From Pacificoceanicola onchidii (GTDB taxonomy: Bacteria > Pseudomonadota > Alphaproteobacteria > Rhodobacterales > Rhodobacteraceae), in the NCBI RefSeq assembly GCF_004804335.1, contig NZ_SRXY01000012.1, positions 1-64,000 on the forward strand: a stretch of DNA of 64,000 nucleotides. Direction: 5' to 3'. A program made the position numbers and the translations under genes. This document shows, in pieces, positions 62,890 to 64,000 of this stretch. The notes below the pieces were generated by a model that was given only the letters and a program-made list of their open reading frames with translations, had not been told where the DNA came from and searched no databases. Position 1 is the first letter of the stretch; every line of letters starts with the position of its first letter.

Positions 62890-63161
62890 CGGCACCTCGG
62901 GACGTGGTGAGCCATAAAGGGGTTCAACAAGATCGGAGGGATCATAAGGCGCAAAGCGCTGCGGGGGAACCGGTTTTCGTGGCGGGACTTCTGACATGTC
63001 CGCGAGCGCATGCGGGGAGCGTAGCTTTTGAAGCGGGCTTGCCGTATTTTGCGCCGGGGCCCTTTGCGCGTGACGGCAGATACCCACCGCTGTTGTTTGT
63101 CTGACGGTGGACTGCCCCGGATCGCGGGCAAAGCGCTGTATTCAATTTGGGGGATACTCTT

Positions 63162-63758
63162 ATGCTAAAACGAGTCACAACCGGTCTGGCGGCCAGCATC
63201 CTGGCGCTTTTCTCAATCGCAGAGCAGGCCGAGGCCAGCGTTCTGTGGCAATTTTCCGAGCAAGGCAGCAACCTTGTGGGCAGCTTCAGCGGCAGTCTTG
63301 ATTTGACCGGCGCCGCCCCGGATCTGGGCTTTGGGCCGGCCAGCATCCTGGCCCCGGCCGGCACAAGCCTGTTCAGCTCATCGGTTTCGACCATCGGGTT
63401 TTCCGTTGTCGGGCCCGGCGCGCCCTTTGGCACCTATGGCAGCGGCGCTCTTGGAACATCCACGGGGGACTCGCTTGCGGTGGCCGCCTATGGGATCGGG
63501 ACGGGGGAGCTGTTTTTCTCCCTGAACGTCGCGCCGAGCTACATCTCCGGTGCCCCGCTTGCCGGCGAGATTACCTTTGCAAACGAAAGCTTCGCCAGCC
63601 TGGGCATCACATCGGGGTCCAGCTTTGTCTTTGCCCTGCCGTCAGACACGCTGACCGTCGCCTTCGGCGAAACAACACCGGTGCCGCTGCCAGCCGGGGG
63701 CGCTTTGCTGATCGGCGCTCTGGGCCTGATGCGGGTGCTGCGACGGCGCGGGGCGTAA
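63162..63758 (+). CDS. VPLPA-CTERM sorting domain protein
   Basis: The protein has 198 residues from ATG 63162 (GGGGGA upstream). Signal peptide LAASILALFSIAEQAEA, a Gly/Ser-rich beta domain without cysteines, then VPLPAGGALLIGALG and the end RRRGA. It is the substrate gene nearest to the exosortase and is divergent from it. The low-complexity G/S/A/F body suggests a structural surface or matrix protein. A hairpin with a T-run follows the stop directly. Confidence 0.9.
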   Translation: MLKRVTTGLAASILALFSIAEQAEASVLWQFSEQGSNLVGSFSGSLDLTGAAPDLGFGPASILAPAGTSLFSSSVSTIGFSVVGPGAPFGTYGSGALGTSTGDSLAVAAYGIGTGELFFSLNVAPSYISGAPLAGEITFANESFASLGITSGSSFVFALPSDTLTVAFGETTPVPLPAGGALLIGALGLMRVLRRRGA

Positions 63759-63792
63759 CCGCCCATCGGCTTCGGACAGTGGGGCGGGTTTT
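63759..63792 (+). terminator. Probable intrinsic terminator
   Basis: CCGCCC (63759-63764) pairs with GGGCGG (63782-63787) around a 17-base loop, and GTTTT follows. It begins at the base after the stop of the VPLPA-CTERM gene. Confidence 0.5.
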
Positions 63793-63827
63793 CGGATAAG
63801 CCCGCCGCACAGGAGAGCCGGGCGCTC

Positions 63828-64000
63828 TCAGGCCTCTTCGGCCCTGTCCTTGCGCGCGTTCTCCGGGGCGGTCTCACCCGAGCCCGCCAGCGCCTCCAGC
63901 TGCCCTTTCACCCGGGCGAGGGTCGCCCCCATGTCCCAGCGTTCCATGGCGCGGGTCCGGGCGGCGGTGCCCAGCACCGCGCGCTCTTCGGGGGCATCCA
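63828..64000 (-). CDS. Glycosyltransferase C-terminal part
   Basis: There are 57 residues before the stop, cut by the window edge. DAPEERAVLGTAARTRAMERWDM is the last helix of GT4 enzymes, in which a WD pair comes before the final helix; it is the WcaI-type ending. The strand, family and missing length (about 150 residues) match the truncated gene at 1-656. The tail (ENARKDRAEEA) is charged. Confidence 0.75.
   Translation of the reverse strand, partial: DAPEERAVLGTAARTRAMERWDMGATLARVKGQLEALAGSGETAPENARKDRAEEA

Noticed and set aside
1-64000. tRNA, rRNA or riboswitch genes
   Set aside because: I looked for conserved tRNA T-arm patterns and rRNA stretches on both strands by eye and saw none; a covariance search could still find small RNAs.

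Overview
The window looks like most of a single high-GC plasmid from a marine alphaproteobacterium of the Rhodobacterales (roseobacter group). The basis is a RepA-type replication initiator with a small ParA and a ribbon-helix-helix-like ParB, VPLPA-type C-terminal sorting signals with their dedicated exosortase, and a Rhodobacter-type gene-transfer-agent head-spike pair. No rRNA, tRNA, ribosomal protein or clear housekeeping operon is visible. The two window ends carry the N-terminal and C-terminal parts of a GT4 glycosyltransferase on the same strand. Together they lack about 150 residues, so I infer a circular replicon of roughly 64.4-64.5 kb whose junction is just missed.

Layout. 0-8 kb: partial glycosyltransferase, a Phd-like antitoxin with an unfamiliar partner, a first VPLPA-CTERM protein, and a trpG/trpE-like pair. 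8-16 kb: a glycosyltransferase, beta-helix and Wzy-like run with a NodZ-like fucosyltransferase and a second VPLPA-CTERM protein; repeats of about 355 bp sit on both sides of this block. 17-25 kb: an exosortase-type export set (CpsD-like kinase, Wzz, ExeA-like ATPase, PrsT-like TPR lipoprotein, Wza-like export protein, beta-barrel). 25-31 kb: accessory genes, namely a YjhX/YjhQ toxin-antitoxin pair, a MITE-like element, a third VPLPA-CTERM-type protein, a protealysin-like protease with an emfourin-like inhibitor, a VPLGA variant and a glyoxalase-fold protein. 31-47 kb: GDP-fucose synthesis, a second Wzy-like protein, a nitroreductase-like protein, pyruvyltransferase, flippase, glycosyltransferases, an acetyltransferase and the head-spike module. 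47-51 kb: sugar-phosphate transferase, then repA, iterons, parB, parA and a candidate centromere. 51-64 kb: sulfotransferase, UDP-glucose dehydrogenase, UDP-glucuronate epimerase, small orphan genes, a GT4, a Wzc-type kinase, rhomboid protease, exosortase XrtD and a last VPLPA-CTERM protein.

How it fits together. The plasmid appears to encode a Wzx/Wzy-type exopolysaccharide. The genes suggest fucose, uronic acid, pyruvate ketals, acetyl groups and possibly sulfate. They also encode a matching cell-surface sorting system: one exosortase D and four VPLPA-type substrates scattered around the replicon, plus one divergent candidate. Two beta-helix proteins could cut, remodel or bind the polymer, and one of these is a gene-transfer-agent head-spike homologue. 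Toxin-antitoxin and partition genes would maintain the replicon.

The most unusual items are the head-spike operon inside the polysaccharide cluster, the plasmid-wide exosortase system with a variant substrate, the antitoxin-like gene with four TGTACA sites and an unknown partner, and the compound repeat whose core is inverted between its two copies.
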